DNA of 64,000 nucleotides, from contig NC_085094.1 of the NCBI RefSeq assembly GCF_963422355.1, positions 276,001 through 340,000 on the forward strand, given 5' to 3'. Position numbers and translations under genes: made by a program. The stretch comes from Corticium candelabrum (Eukaryota > Porifera > Homoscleromorpha > Homosclerophorida > Plakinidae). Shown here in pieces: positions 36,066-47,000 of this stretch (positions are counted from its first letter, which is position 1; each line of letters begins with the position of its first letter). The notes beneath the pieces are model-generated. The model searched no databases, was not told the origin of the DNA, and saw only the letters and a program-made list of their open reading frames with translations.

Positions 36066-36605
36066 CTAACAGCAAAATATTCCTCGAAAACTCAAACGCT
36101 TCGCGCTAAAGCTCCATCTCCCGTATGTTCTAAATTCTAAATGAACAGAACTGCGCAGCTTTAGTGCGCAGCATAATGCGCAGCCGAAATAGCGCGGTCC
36201 GGTGATCGAGGGAGTTAGGGATGGCTGCTTCGTATGAGTCGTAAACTTGTTAGAACACGATCGATGACAGCGTCCTTTGCCTTTATCGTCAAAGAATCTC
36301 ACAGAACGTCTATTTTCTCGAATGTTGCCGAACGGAAATAATCGCACGAAAAGATGGTCAGTCTCTTGACAGTCTGAAAGTAGCACGACGGTTTCCACCG
36401 TACTAAGAGCGACGGGAACAACAAAGAGATCGTTTCCGGGAACGTGAAAGCTAGTGAAACGTTTTCCAATTACGCTCACGTGAGTAGTGTTTCTGGTGTA
36501 GAAAAGTTCGCGTGCTGTAGGAGTGAAAAAGAGCAGATAACGGTTTGCGACCACATGTCTAGACAATACGGAACAAACAATCATATGGCTGCGTCCATGG
36601 AGCAC
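36066..36605 (-). CDS. Open frame upstream of ZNG1, unassigned
   Basis: A 179-codon frame (first ATG about seven codons in) runs without stops to 36,066, immediately upstream of the ZNG1 start and on the same strand. It has no recognised domain. It could be an upstream gene, a 5' extension or chance. The first half (for example FTSFHVPGNDLFVVPVALS) looks more protein-like than the end. Confidence 0.25.
   Translation of the reverse strand: MLHGRSHMIVCSVLSRHVVANRYLLFFTPTARELFYTRNTTHVSVIGKRFTSFHVPGNDLFVVPVALSTVETVVLLSDCQETDHLFVRLFPFGNIRENRRSVRFFDDKGKGRCHRSCSNKFTTHTKQPSLTPSITGPRYFGCALCCALKLRSSVHLEFRTYGRWSFSAKRLSFRGIFCC
36476..36483. promoter_or_regulatory. TCACGTGA E-box upstream of ZNG1
   Basis: Palindromic CACGTG octamer about 450 bp upstream of the ZNG1 ATG. 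The same octamer occurs three times near GLDC. Confidence 0.45.
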
Positions 36606-36782
36606 TTTTCTTTAGATATCTAGACACTACAATTAATTAAGAACATATTAGATAGAAATGACGAGAAATGTAGGGATTGCATAGAAACAATAGAGAGAAT
36701 TTGACATAATAGGAGCGCAAACAAATTTAGAGGCGCGTTTTGCGTACTATACGCGCCAGTTTATATATATGTATATACGTTG

Positions 36783-36932
36783 TGAAAGATCGAGCGCTAG
36801 TGATCTCTTTCTTTATTCTGATCGCCTCTGATCTCTGCTCTCCCGGATAAGTATCTAGAACACTTTCTAACTAACAACTATTTAGTGACACCCACTAGGA
36901 CTAACAACCCACGTCATCCCAAGTATCCTACA
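36783..36932 (-). repeat. 3' LTR of gypsy 3
   Basis: 150 bp, TG...CA, paired with the copy at 42,161-42,306; a handful of substitutions and small indels separate them. Confidence 0.9.
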
Positions 36933-36957
36933 TCTTCCTTTTTCTTACAGAGAAGAG

Positions 36958-38015
36958 TCAGTTCTTCTCCACAACATAGTCTTTATGCCAAACCGGAGGC
37001 CTGACTATTCTTCCCGACGTCTGTCCTTGTGAAGCTTCTCTTTCCACTACTGCATCTCCGTGATATCCTTCTACCTCACCTCCAATGGCTGAGCACTCAT
37101 CATTGCTGCAATCATCATCGTCGTAGATTTCATTTACGCCTACAGGTATTACTTGGATTTGAAAACGATTCCGACGATACTGTTGGCCACTGTTGAGGCG
37201 CACCAAGTATGGGCGCGTTTCTTTATTCTCCACCGACTAATCCGGTTGAGGTGGTGGACCTCCACCGGATTAGCCGGATGTATTCCGGTGGAGGCGGATT
37301 AGTGTGGAATAAAGAAACGTGCCGATGGAGGTGAGCATGCGCATTCGGATAATATTGCGAAATGGATTGTTCTTGCCCTACATGCATGGCTATTGTTGCA
37401 TTTGCAGCTTCCCTGTTCACTGACTTATTGAACGACAACGAGATGTTGCTTTTGGTTCTACATTGAACGTCCGTCTTCTTTCCGCCATTCTGTGTAGCAG
37501 TGAGCATGCGCAGTGATCTACCTCCACTGGACCTCCACCAGCTCCACCGGTGGAGCTAAATGAAACGCGCAGGAACTCCACCACCTAATCCGGACTAGAC
37601 GGTGGAGGCTAAAGAAACGCGCCCATAGATCGTTCACTCGGACGCTTCACCGCCATGTGCGCGTTTGTAGATCCCACACTAACACCGAGTCGCCTGGCTC
37701 TAAGGCATCCAACGCTTCAACTCCATTGCGTCAGTTGTAACGCGTTGCCTGCTTGAGCTTGTTCGCCGCGTCGACTTCTTTCACACGACCCTCATCCACT
37801 AAAACGGGTCCCAGCTTTGAAGACACCGCTGGCAGTCTTGTGCGCATGCGTCTCCCCATCAACAGATGAGCTGGTGAAACTTCAGTGGTCTCGTGAGGAG
37901 TGGTGCGATACGCTAATAAGGCCAGCTGAAAATTACTACCAGCGTGTACTTAGATTTTTGTAGCAGACCCTTGATGGTCTGAACAGTGCGCTCGGCCAAC
38001 TCGTTACCTTGGGGA
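36958..38015 (-). pseudogene. Integrase C-terminal region of gypsy 3
   Basis: The part at 38,015-37,627 holds NELAERTVQTIKGLLQ, the third catalytic glutamate region, with a stop and frame change soon after. After the 416-bp MITE the frame resumes as YLVRLNSGQQYRRNRF (37,215-37,150) and ends in SGRIVRPPVWHKDYV before a stop at 36,958, a typical gypsy integrase tail. Confidence 0.7.
37210..37625. mobile_element. 416-bp MITE inside gypsy 3 integrase
   Basis: Inverted ends TGGGCGCGTTTCTTTA and TAAAGAAACGCGCCCA, continued by CTCCACCG(A/T)CTA(A/G)TCCGG similarity, flanked by TA on both sides. Several internal CTCCACCGG motifs in both orientations. Its internal open frame has no recognised domain. 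Confidence 0.85.
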
Positions 38016-38025
38016 TACTGCGGTC

Positions 38026-38681
38026 ACCGGCGTATCGTCGGGGGAATGGGAGAGGCTATAGCCCCTCCAAAAAATTTTTGGGCGTGTCACTTTGCTTCAA
38101 GTAAAACTATCATTCTAAGTAACTAAACAGTAACAATCCTCATAACCTCATAGTATGTTGACAATCAACAACGACGATAACAAAATCTTTGTGACAATAC
38201 ACATCATCATTACAATATGATAAAACCAGTGTCGGGAAGTCGTGGACACTTGTGGAGAATAGAATTTCCTGCGGCTCCGAAACCTAATGATTTGCTTGCA
38301 CTCCAAGGTACTTTCTCCACTGGTATATTCTATTTATTAATTAGAAAACTATAGCTAGACCTATATTGCTCACTAGATTACGAAATGCTAAAATTGGTCA
38401 GCGTCGTTTGCACTGAATTGGTTTTCTAGATTCTATTGCTATCGAGATGCCATTTAATTTTGACGATCGCAGCGAGTCACGAAAACCTTTCTGGCACGGA
38501 CAGTAACAGTGTTTCCATGCACTTCTTTATAAGCACACTGACGGTACTCAGTCCCACATGTACAGTTTATTTGTAACCTGAAATTAATACTAGTTTACAT
38601 AGATATCTATAAAGTGTGAACTAAAAAAGTAGAAAATGGGTGTGGCTTTGTGTGAAAAATGGGCGTGATTTGCGGCCTAAC
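38026..38681. mobile_element. 656-bp insertion of unknown class in gypsy 3 integrase
   Basis: It separates two halves of the integrase core. The junctions share an imperfect direct repeat of about 16 bp, ACCTTGRGGTAYTGCG, at 38,010-38,025 and 38,682-38,697. No inverted ends were seen. The left end has GGCTATAGCCCCTCC followed by A/T runs. The long duplication without TIRs would suit retroposition. Confidence 0.6.
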
Positions 38682-38699
38682 CTTGAGGTATTGCGATGA

Positions 38700-40104
38700 A
38701 GATGTCGCATGTTTGAATTCGTACTAAGATGCGAATTTCGTAAATGAAATGTTAGCATACTGAGGACCATTATCGCTAACGAACAGTTCCGGTATACCAT
38801 GACACGCAAATATTTTCTGGCACGCCGCGATGACATAGTTGGCACGTAAATTCGACAGAGGACGCAGTTCAGGGAATCGAGAATAATGATCCACTATCAG
38901 AATATAATGTTTCCCGGCCGTCTCGAATAAATCCGAGCCAACTTGTTGCCAGTTGCGCTTAGGCATCGGAGTAGACTGCAATGGTTCCCGACGTTGTTAG
39001 TGCCTAAAACGAGCACATGAGTCACAGCGGAGCACGGCGACTTCTAAATCTTTGCCATTCCAGGCCACCACATGTGTTCGCAGGCTCTTGACTTCGTCTT
39101 GATCACCCCCAAGATGTCCTTCATGAGCTTGTCCAATCCTAGCTCGACGAAGAGCGCTAGGAACCACAATTTGCTCACCTCGTAGAATGATGCCATCGAC
39201 ACAGCTAAGCGTGTGGCGAATATCCCAAAAAGGACGAGCTTCCTGTCCAACGTTGTGCCGCTCCTTTGGCCAAGACGACTGCAGATACGAGAGTACCACG
39301 GACAACTGCTGATCTTCCTGCGTTGCAGCACGAAACTCCCCAAATAATACGTCAGTAATCGACAAGCCTGCAACCGTCACAATGTTGATGTAAGCTTCAA
39401 TGTCGTTCACCAAATCATGTTGCCTCAGCCAATAAGGGCTCGTGACAGAGCATCAGCTACCGGAATTGCATTTCCTGAAGTGTATTCTACCCGAAAGGAA
39501 AAGGGTGCTAGCCGCAATTCTAGCCTTTGCAGCCTGGGAGGACACTGGCTGACATCCTGCACATTCATAATACTCACTAACGGTTTGTGATCGTCTCTAC
39601 TACGAAAGGCTCCGTCATTCCTAACAGATACTGTCCAAAGTGCTCGCATCCCCATGTCATGGCCAATGCCTCCTTTTCTATTTGCGCGTAGCGCATTTCA
39701 CTTTCTGGTAAGGCTCGGGAAGCATAAGTAATGGCCGCCCGCCTTCCGTCTGGTTGCACTTGAAGAAGCACCGCTCCCATTTCGTACGAGGAAGCGTCAG
39801 CGGAGGCGATGGTGACAGCATCCGGATCATAATATGCCAATACAGGCGCCTTTGTCAGCAATCGCTTAGGTTTATCGAATGCTTTCTGTTGAGCAGGTCC
39901 CCACATCCAATAAGTGCCTTCCTTGAGCAATTCCCGCAGTGGCCCTGTTACTTGTGAGTGACACGGAAGAAACTTGTCAAATATGCCACCATACCGTTGA
40001 GACGTCGTAATTCTTCTCGTGTCTTTGGCGCTACCATAGACAGCATATAGCCTGCAGTCGACTTCTATCAGGATATATTCCCGCTGCAGAGAGACAATGA
40101 CCAA
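38700..40104 (-). pseudogene. RNase H and integrase core of gypsy 3
   Basis: RNase H (40,104-39,425): AFDKPKRLLTKAPVLAYYDP, ASADASSYEMGAVLLQ, SEMRYAQIEKEALAMTWGCE and ADALSRALIG. Integrase zinc-binding region (39,413-38,997): ARIGQAHEGHLGG and VAVLRCDSCARFRH. Integrase core (38,981-38,700): ILIVDHYSRF with the first D and FVSDNGPQY with the second. Frameshifts separate the blocks. Confidence 0.8.
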
Positions 40105-40771
40105 AATATTTGACTTGTGAACACCTGAACTGACACTTAGATGCGTTCAGACGAATTCCACTCTCACGACATCTTTCCAAAACTTGGTTTAACCTTACAT
40201 CATGAACCTCTTGTCTATCCGCCCATATGAGCACATCATCGATATAACACTCAGCACCTTCAATGCCTTTTAAAACTGTAGACATAGCCCGATGAAATAC
40301 CTCCGGGCCCGAATTGAGTCCGAAGGGAAGCCGAGTAAAGCGATAACGACCATGTGGTGTCATGAACGTCGTTAGATGAGAACTTGTCTCTGCCAGGGGA
40401 ACTTGCCAAAACCCAGAGGAAGCATCTAATGTGGAGAAATATTTTGCACCCCGTACTTTAGCAAACAGCTCATCTTCAGTGGGCAGCTCATATCGCTCTC
40501 TTTTCAAGGACTGATTCAAACTTGTATAGTCCACACAGATACGTATTGATCCATCTTTTTCCGGAACAACCACCATGGGGCTGACCCAGTCCGTTGGGCC
40601 TGTAGATTCTTCAATGACTCCTAACGAGAGCATCCTGTCCAACTCCTTCTTTACTTTCTCATGATAAGGTAGTGGTACCCGACGAGGTGTAGCAATCGCA
40701 TGTGGGCGGGCGTCATCCTTGAGACAAATGGTATAGGGACATGACTGCAAACAACCCAGTCCCTCAAACAC
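40031..40771 (-). pseudogene. Reverse transcriptase of gypsy 3
   Basis: An open RT frame of about 245 codons: LDRMLSLGVIEESTGPTDWV, GSIRICVDYTSLNQ, YFSTLDASSGFWQVPL, RLPFGLNSGPEVFHR and the catalytic box CYIDDVLIWA, then YFGHCLSAAGIYPDRSRLQA. The domain itself is uninterrupted, but the polyprotein is broken on both sides. Confidence 0.85.
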
Positions 40772-41012
40772 GTCTCCGAACTGCTTTGCAACGGGTCTGA
40801 TTGTATTTTATCCGAATCGCGAACATTTGCTCCTTCTAGGAGCGGTTCCTCAGACCTACTCTCCTCACAAACCGCTGCAACTGAATTAACCAATTCCAAA
40901 TGCTCACAAGCACCAAGACCCAACAACGGCTCCTCTTGAAAAGGCACCACCAGGAAGCGTAGATAACGAGCACGTCCGTCTTCTTGTATAACATTACACA
41001 CGCACTGCCCAT

Positions 41013-41450
41013 TCACAGACAGTGCTGTTGTGGATCCATACGGCAATAGTTTCGCAGCGGATGGGCGCAATTCAGACTTCTGGTGCAACCTGTTGTAAAC
41101 TGCTCCGGGCAAAGGCTAACCTCGGCGCCGGTATCTACCTTGTATGAAACCATCTTGCCGTTGGTCAGTAACGGAATCCGCCAAGCCTTTCCCGATGTTT
41201 TAATGGCTCCGATCATGCCCAAGTTATAGACTGGACCTAGCGTTGTCGTAGAGTGAGTGGATAATGCCTCTTCATCTCTTGGCGAAAGCGTATCTTTTTC
41301 TTGAGAGACTCTATCTGACGCCATCCGGACTACGTTCACCCTTTTCGTCCGGCACGTTGACTTCCAATGGTTAAGCCCATTGCATTTCTGGCATCGTTTG
41401 CCCCAATCTGGGCACTTCCGTGGCGGATCCGTCCCCCAAAACGCATGCAA
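41013..41450 (-). pseudogene. Gag zinc knuckle and aspartic protease of gypsy 3
   Basis: CCHC knuckle CQKCNGLNHWKSTC at about 41,395-41,350, out of frame with gag, and the protease active-site motif YKVDTGAEVSLCPEQF at about 41,145-41,098. A further frame change leads into 41,112-40,651. Confidence 0.75.
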
Positions 41451-42142
41451 TCCTTGATCATCGAATCCCTAGAGGAATGTTGTCGAAGAGCATCTACTTG
41501 TACCTTTTTGGAATCCTCATCCTCATCAACAATTGCAACTTCATGATGAACTGTGGCTACATTGACACTTCGCTGAGAATCAGCCACCATCCTTTGACGC
41601 TGCGCTGTCGCCACCTCTTCCGATCGACAGATCTCTAAAGCTTTTGTCAAATCCGGATCTCCTGCCGCCAACAGGCGTTTGGTGAGACGCTGATCCGCGA
41701 CACCCAAGATCATGCGGTCCCGGATAAGTGAGTCTTTGATATCCTGGAAGTCGCATGTCTGCGCCAGACTACGCAAGGCAGTGACGAAATGATCTACTTT
41801 TTCTCCCGGTTCTTGCACTCGTGTGAAGAAACGGTAGCGTTCGCAGGTGACGTTGGTTTTTGGGGTGTAGAATTGCTCAAATTTCTTCAACACGTCGGCG
41901 TACTTCTCGCGTTCCTCTCCCTCGACGAAAGAAAATGTGTCGTACACCTCTTGGCCATCTGAGCCGATAGCGTGCAACAATAACGACATTTTGACCTCAT
42001 CTGGGGTGTTCTCTCTCGATTGACGAGTTGTCTTCAAATAAATCTCAAACGTTTTGCGCCATATGCGCCATGCAGTTGCCAACTCACCATCTGCCGGCAT
42101 TGGAGGAGGCAATCCTGCTAATATTGATGCAGAAAACGCCAT
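41336..42142 (-). pseudogene. Gag of gypsy 3
   Basis: The ATG at 42,142 lies 18 bp after the right LTR. About 268 codons: WRIWRKTFEIYLKTT, VKMSLLLHAIGSDGQEVYDT, KKFEQFYTPKTNVTCERYRF and DSLIRDRMILGVADQRLTKR, typical of Ty3/gypsy gag. The frame shifts before the zinc knuckle, so the last residues shown by the open frame are not native. Confidence 0.85.
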
Positions 42143-42160
42143 CAGAGACTCCTGGTACCA

Positions 42161-42306
42161 TGTAAGATCAAGAGCTAGTGATCTCTTTCTATATTCTGAT
42201 CGACGATGATCTCTACTCTCCCGAATAAGTATCTATAGCACTTTCTAACAACTATCTAGTGACACCCACTAAGACTAACGACCCACGTCATCTCAAGTAT
42301 CCTACA
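42161..42306 (-). repeat. 5' LTR of gypsy 3
   Basis: 146 bp, paired with 36,783-36,932. Directly followed on the minus strand by TGGTACCAGGAGTC and the gag ATG. Confidence 0.9.
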
Positions 42307-42308
42307 CA

Positions 42309-42530
42309 TTGGATCGAATGCGGACCTTTACGGCTGAGCGGGCGGTTCGTCCGAACCCACCGAACTCCCCAGCCTACGGGTATGAGTCTCTTGGAGAGCT
42401 CGAGGAAGTTCTCTCTTCCATAGAGGTTGGAAAATACGTACAGCTTGCGTTGGGACAAGATACCAGCATTGAAAGGAAACAAGTAGAGTACGAATGGAAG
42501 GTCAAGTCGGTTGCAAGACATTCCATGTGA
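42309..42530 (+). CDS. Short plus-strand frame beside gypsy 3, unassigned
   Basis: A 73-codon frame (for example YGYESLGELEEVLSSIEVGK) with even codon-like composition starts two bases after the gypsy LTR. It may be the surviving end of a gene cut by the insertion or a single small exon. No family recognised. Confidence 0.3.
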   Translation: MDRMRTFTAERAVRPNPPNSPAYGYESLGELEEVLSSIEVGKYVQLALGQDTSIERKQVEYEWKVKSVARHSM

Positions 42531-43245
42531 CACGCGAGAATATCTATTAGACTAATTGTATTAATAGCCTGAGGGTTGGTGACATACTAGCTAATTTGAT
42601 CATCTAATAGCATAAACGGTAGACGGGATGATCCCAGACCCTCTCCGGCGTTGTCGTGTTATACGGGAACCTGGCACGACGGCGCGAGAGTGTCTGGTAC
42701 GAGGCTAACCTCCACAAATCCTACTCTAAAATCTGCCACTGCAATCATAGTTAGTCCAGATGTCAGTGTGAACACGCTCTTACTGTGAATAGGCCAACAT
42801 TAGCGCAAGCGCATTCACACCGCTACCTATAGCCTATGATTAGTAAGTCACGTTGACACGTGAGTGTAATTAGCCTCGACAGTTTCATTCCTTCTCTAGA
42901 ATGAAGTTGCAATATCGTCAAAATCTTGTTTTACTTCATTCTCCAAAAGCGGCTCCTTCCAATCGGGATATTAGAGCGAGTGCCTTCTTCTCACCTTCCA
43001 ATTCAAAATTCTTGAGATCCAAAAAGACAAGTAAACTTCCAGGTCTATCAAACATCCGCGGCGCGTCAAGATGCATTTTATAACATCCCACTCCTGCCAC
43101 CAATGTTGTATACAAGGTGATTGCAGATAAAAAGACTGATGTACTGTAGTGAAGCAGTGTGTTTTTATCTAGTAAGCAGTATGCTGTATAGCTAACGTGC
43201 GCTAAGCAATTGACTGCACTATCGATAGAGCAATCGGCAGTAAGC
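42531..43245. other. Intergenic DNA upstream of GLDC
   Basis: Holds a short imperfect inverted repeat at about 42,632-42,700 whose CCCAGAC...CTCTC ends recall the foldback at 26,149, and a minus-strand open frame at 42,936-43,373 with an EGEKKALALISRLEGAAF segment reminiscent of a retroelement gag. Nothing certain. Confidence 0.4.
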
Positions 43246-43439
43246 TCACGTGAGCTATTTGCATTCACGTGATTGGTTGAGGAAAAGCTAAATTTGGAGT
43301 ATTGCTTCGTATCTTGGAGATTCACTAACACTACACCTCTGCACCCTTCCGCTCGAAAATATTGGAAAGACATTACAAATTAAAAAATCACACACACATC
43401 TCGGTATACGGCCTCTGTACAAATCGCATGCTCACGTGA
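43246..43439. promoter_or_regulatory. Probable GLDC promoter region with three TCACGTGA E-boxes
   Basis: TCACGTGA occurs at 43,246-43,253, 43,265-43,272 and 43,432-43,439, that is 283 to 97 bp before the GLDC ATG. An inverted CCAAT box (ATTGG) overlaps the end of the second. bHLH-zip factors (USF/MITF type) bind this motif. Functional use is inferred. Confidence 0.5.
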
Positions 43440-43535
43440 CAGACGTAGCACATGCAAATGTCGTGTCGGCAAGCGCGCTACTAAACCTCAGCCAAGACGA
43501 AGTTTCCGTGTGCTCTATGCAGTGAGAAGCGAGTC

Positions 43536-44090
43536 ATGTCGAAACTTCGCCTAGGATTTTTTCGGCCTTCGATTCGCCGGCTTTGCTCGTGGACAGATGC
43601 TGTTTCCGTGCGGCAGGGAGAGTCTGCGAATACAACAGGCGGAAAGATTTTGGCGTCTGTAGATGAGTTTGTAGACAGACACATCGGTTCTAGACAACAG
43701 CAAGTGGAAGAAATGCTAAAAGTCTGTGGTGTCTTGGTACGTATGATCGTCATGTGTCTCGTTTTGCGCGTTAGCTGGCTATGAATGTCTAATCAATCTG
43801 GTTCTTCTGTGTTTTTAGGGTTTGCGCGATCTCGTCGAACGTACAATACCAAACAATATTCTTTTAAATCGTGAGCTGTCGTTGGACGACCCTCTAGGTA
43901 CGTTGAGCGTGAAGCGTGAACTCTAGGGGGTGTGTGAGAGGCGTGTTTGTATAGACGAGAAAGGGTTGTTGAAAAGAGCAGCGGAATTGGCCCAACAGAA
44001 TGAGACTTGGAGAACTTACATTGGAATGGGATATTACAGTTGTGTAACTCCTCAGGCGATTGTGAGGAATGTAATGGAAAATCCTGGCTG
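43536..44090 (+). CDS. GLDC: GLDC exons 1-3
   Basis: Three exons with introns of 82 and 57 bp. Exon 1 ends GTC TTG|GTACGT, exon 2 ends CTAG|GTACGT, exon 3 ends GGCTG|GTGAGC. The start was chosen as the only ATG giving a presequence in frame with FVDRHIG. Confidence 0.9.
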
Positions 44091-47000
44091 GTGAGCTGCA
44101 TGTCTAGATGTGAAGATTAAAAAAATAATAATATTAAATGGATGCTCATTTCATTTGCACTTGTGCGAGTGATCACGTACTGTACCTTACTTGATTGACT
44201 AGGTGCAGAGTGGAAAAAAACCTACATGATATTCTAACAAGTATAAATCATTTTGAAAAAATGAAAGATGTAGGGTTGCCGTACGGAAAAGATTAGAAAC
44301 AAGACCATGTAATGGTGTGCTGTGACATCTTTTGTTTACAGACTGACTGAGCACTACGTCATCTCTACATTGCACCATTTTCTAATTAGTAAGGTATAAA
44401 ACACATAGAAGGCAGAACATATCAAGAATAGCTCCCCGAATCTCTATAGACGTATTGCTGGCTTGTTCACAGGATTGCTCAAGCATGGCTATATTTCGAG
44501 AAACTTTAGAGAAACTGCAATAATCCTCATCCTGAAAGATCAAGCTGGAGATAGAAATAATCCAGACAATTATAGAGGCATAGCAATATCGTCAGTGCTG
44601 GGAAAACTATTAGAGAAAATTATTATGGCAAAATATCAGAGAATTTGGCATACAAGCAAGCAACAATTCAGTTTTAAGGCTGGTCGTGGCTGTGGTATGT
44701 CTATGTTTGTCGTACAGGAGTCTATCAATTATTTTCTTGAAAATGGAAACGAGACTGTATTTGGATGCTATCTTGACTTATCGAAAGCGTATGATAGAGT
44801 TAATCATGCTCTATTGTTTATGAAGCTGATGGAACAGCATACCCCTACTTTTATCGTGAAATTCGTGAGGAACTGGTATAAAGAGCAAGACCTATATGTG
44901 AAATGGAACTCGTCAAAATCAGCGTCTTTCAAAACATCTAATAGAGTTCGTCAAGGCAGTGTACACTCTCCTGCTCTATTTAATGTCTACGTTGATGACC
45001 TTATTATCGGATTGGAACAATCGGGAGGTGTTTGAATTAATGGGAGGTTTAGTGGTGGCATCGCATATGCGGATGATTTATCGCTTCTGTCTACAAGCAG
45101 AGAGGGCATGCAGAGGTTATTGGAGATCTGCGAGAGTTTTGCAACAGACCACTGCCTGAAATTTAATATTCAGAAAGTAAATGAATTAGTTTTAGGAAGA
45201 GGCGATCCATTTACTGTAAAGAGACAGCTTTCTCCATCAATGAAGAGCGTCTGCCTGAAGTACATGATGTCATTTATTTAGGTCATAAATTATCGGCTGT
45301 TCCGAAAGAAACAACTGATGCGGGGGAAGAGCGGTGTCGGAAGTTCTACTCTTCATTATACTCAATTGTAGGGGCTGTCAAAGGTTTAAGTCGTAATCCT
45401 ACAGCATGGACAACGATAATGTACTTCGTATTGTTACCTGTATTGGGCTATGGATGCGAACTGTGGGATTTGGGAATGGGAAGTACCAAACATTTACAAC
45501 ATCAAGCGTGGAGAAGAGGGTATCATAGAGGGCTAGGGATCTCAAACAGAACACCCTTGCAGGAAACTCTTGGAGAACCTATCAGGGAAGCTCCAGATCT
45601 ATTGCGTGTTAGCCAGCTCTTTCTTATGGAGAGCAGTTCATTCTAATAATGAATTAGTGAGCGGGTTCGTTCTGAACACTCAAGGCAATCTATGGCAATC
45701 AGTGGACAATGAGACAAGGACAAGAATCATGGTGTTGTCCTACATGGACTTCAAGAGCTGGATTAAACCTTAATTTATGTTTTGTTTATTCTTCTACGTT
45801 TATTCTTTTATGACTATCTATTTTACTTGTTAGTGTATGTATCTTGTCTGGCATAGAGCACTGTATCTGTAGTGGTATGAAACAAATATATTATGTGTTG
45901 TGCTCAACCAGATCAGTCTGGTTTGTAAAGTCTATTACAAGGACCGGAAGCAAACCCTGCTTCAGAAGTACTTAGACCATCACGGCTGTCTAGAAAGAAG
46001 ACATGACTTTACGAATGATCCGAGTAGATCCCAGAAGCACTGTTTACTGTAAGTGCTACAGGTTGTGATGACCTGGAACAATGTCCAGCCACTGTGCAAT
46101 ACCTGCGTGCACTGTACCCAAGGCTCCCAGAACCACCGGAACCACCAGTGTTTGACAATGCCACATGTGGCTTATCTCCACTCGCAAGTCACTGTACTTT
46201 GTCAACTTCTCAGCATGTTTCTTGCCAATGTTGCCATCAGCAGGACAACTGATATCAATAAGAAGACAAGTGTTTGTCTTCCTATTCCTGAGACAGATGT
46301 CTGGACGATTGGCTTTGATCTTCCTGGCAGTGGAGATGGTGGTATCCCACATCATAGTAATGTCATCCATCTCTACAAGCCTATCAGGATGATGTGGGTA
46401 CCATCTGCTCTCCACTGGAACTCCAAAACGGCGACAAGCATCCCAGTGAATGATGAAGGCCACCTGATTGTGTCGATCAGTGTAGTCCATTGGTACCAAA
46501 GCACTACAGCCTGCCACAATGTGGTCGACTGTTTCCAGGGCTACACTGCTCATGCGGCAAGTAGGACTGACATCAGGATGTAGAATCTTGCACTCATAGT
46601 ATCGAGTCCGAAGAGCTTGGTCTTGAGCAGCAACAACCAGTTCCTCAGTTGCAGCAGGAAGATTCGCTACATTTAGCCATCCGGAGGTCTCTTTCATGTC
46701 CCCAGGCGGTTGCTCAGTAAGACGGCGATACTGCCCGTGCATAGGCTTCTTGCTCCAGGACTGCACACGAAGAGAACTGCCCCTACCCACATCACTGCAA
46801 GGAGTGTACAGTCGATCAACGTCTGCAGAAGGATGGTGGACACCGTGCATAGAGAGGAGCTTTTTGGTCTGTCGATCGAGGTGCTGCAGGTCCGTGCACC
46901 CCCAATGAATGACGCCAAAACCGTAAGTGAGAACCGGTAGTGCAAATCCATTGGTGGCTAGAATCTTGCTTTGACCATACAACTCAGTCCGGAGAACCAC

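Larger units (their letters stand above)
36783..42306 (-). mobile_element. Ty3/gypsy LTR retrotransposon 3 in the ZNG1-GLDC intergenic region
   Basis: LTRs at 36,783-36,932 and 42,161-42,306 begin TG(A/T)AAGATC and end GTATCCTACA. The flanking pentamers CGTTG and CATTG differ at one base, consistent with an aged duplication. The polypurine tract (minus strand AAGAAAAAGGAAGA) abuts the left LTR, and a primer-binding-site-like TGGTACCAGGAGTC follows the right LTR. Gag-pol runs on the minus strand. It is broken by frameshifts, a 416-bp MITE and a roughly 656-bp insertion. Confidence 0.92.
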
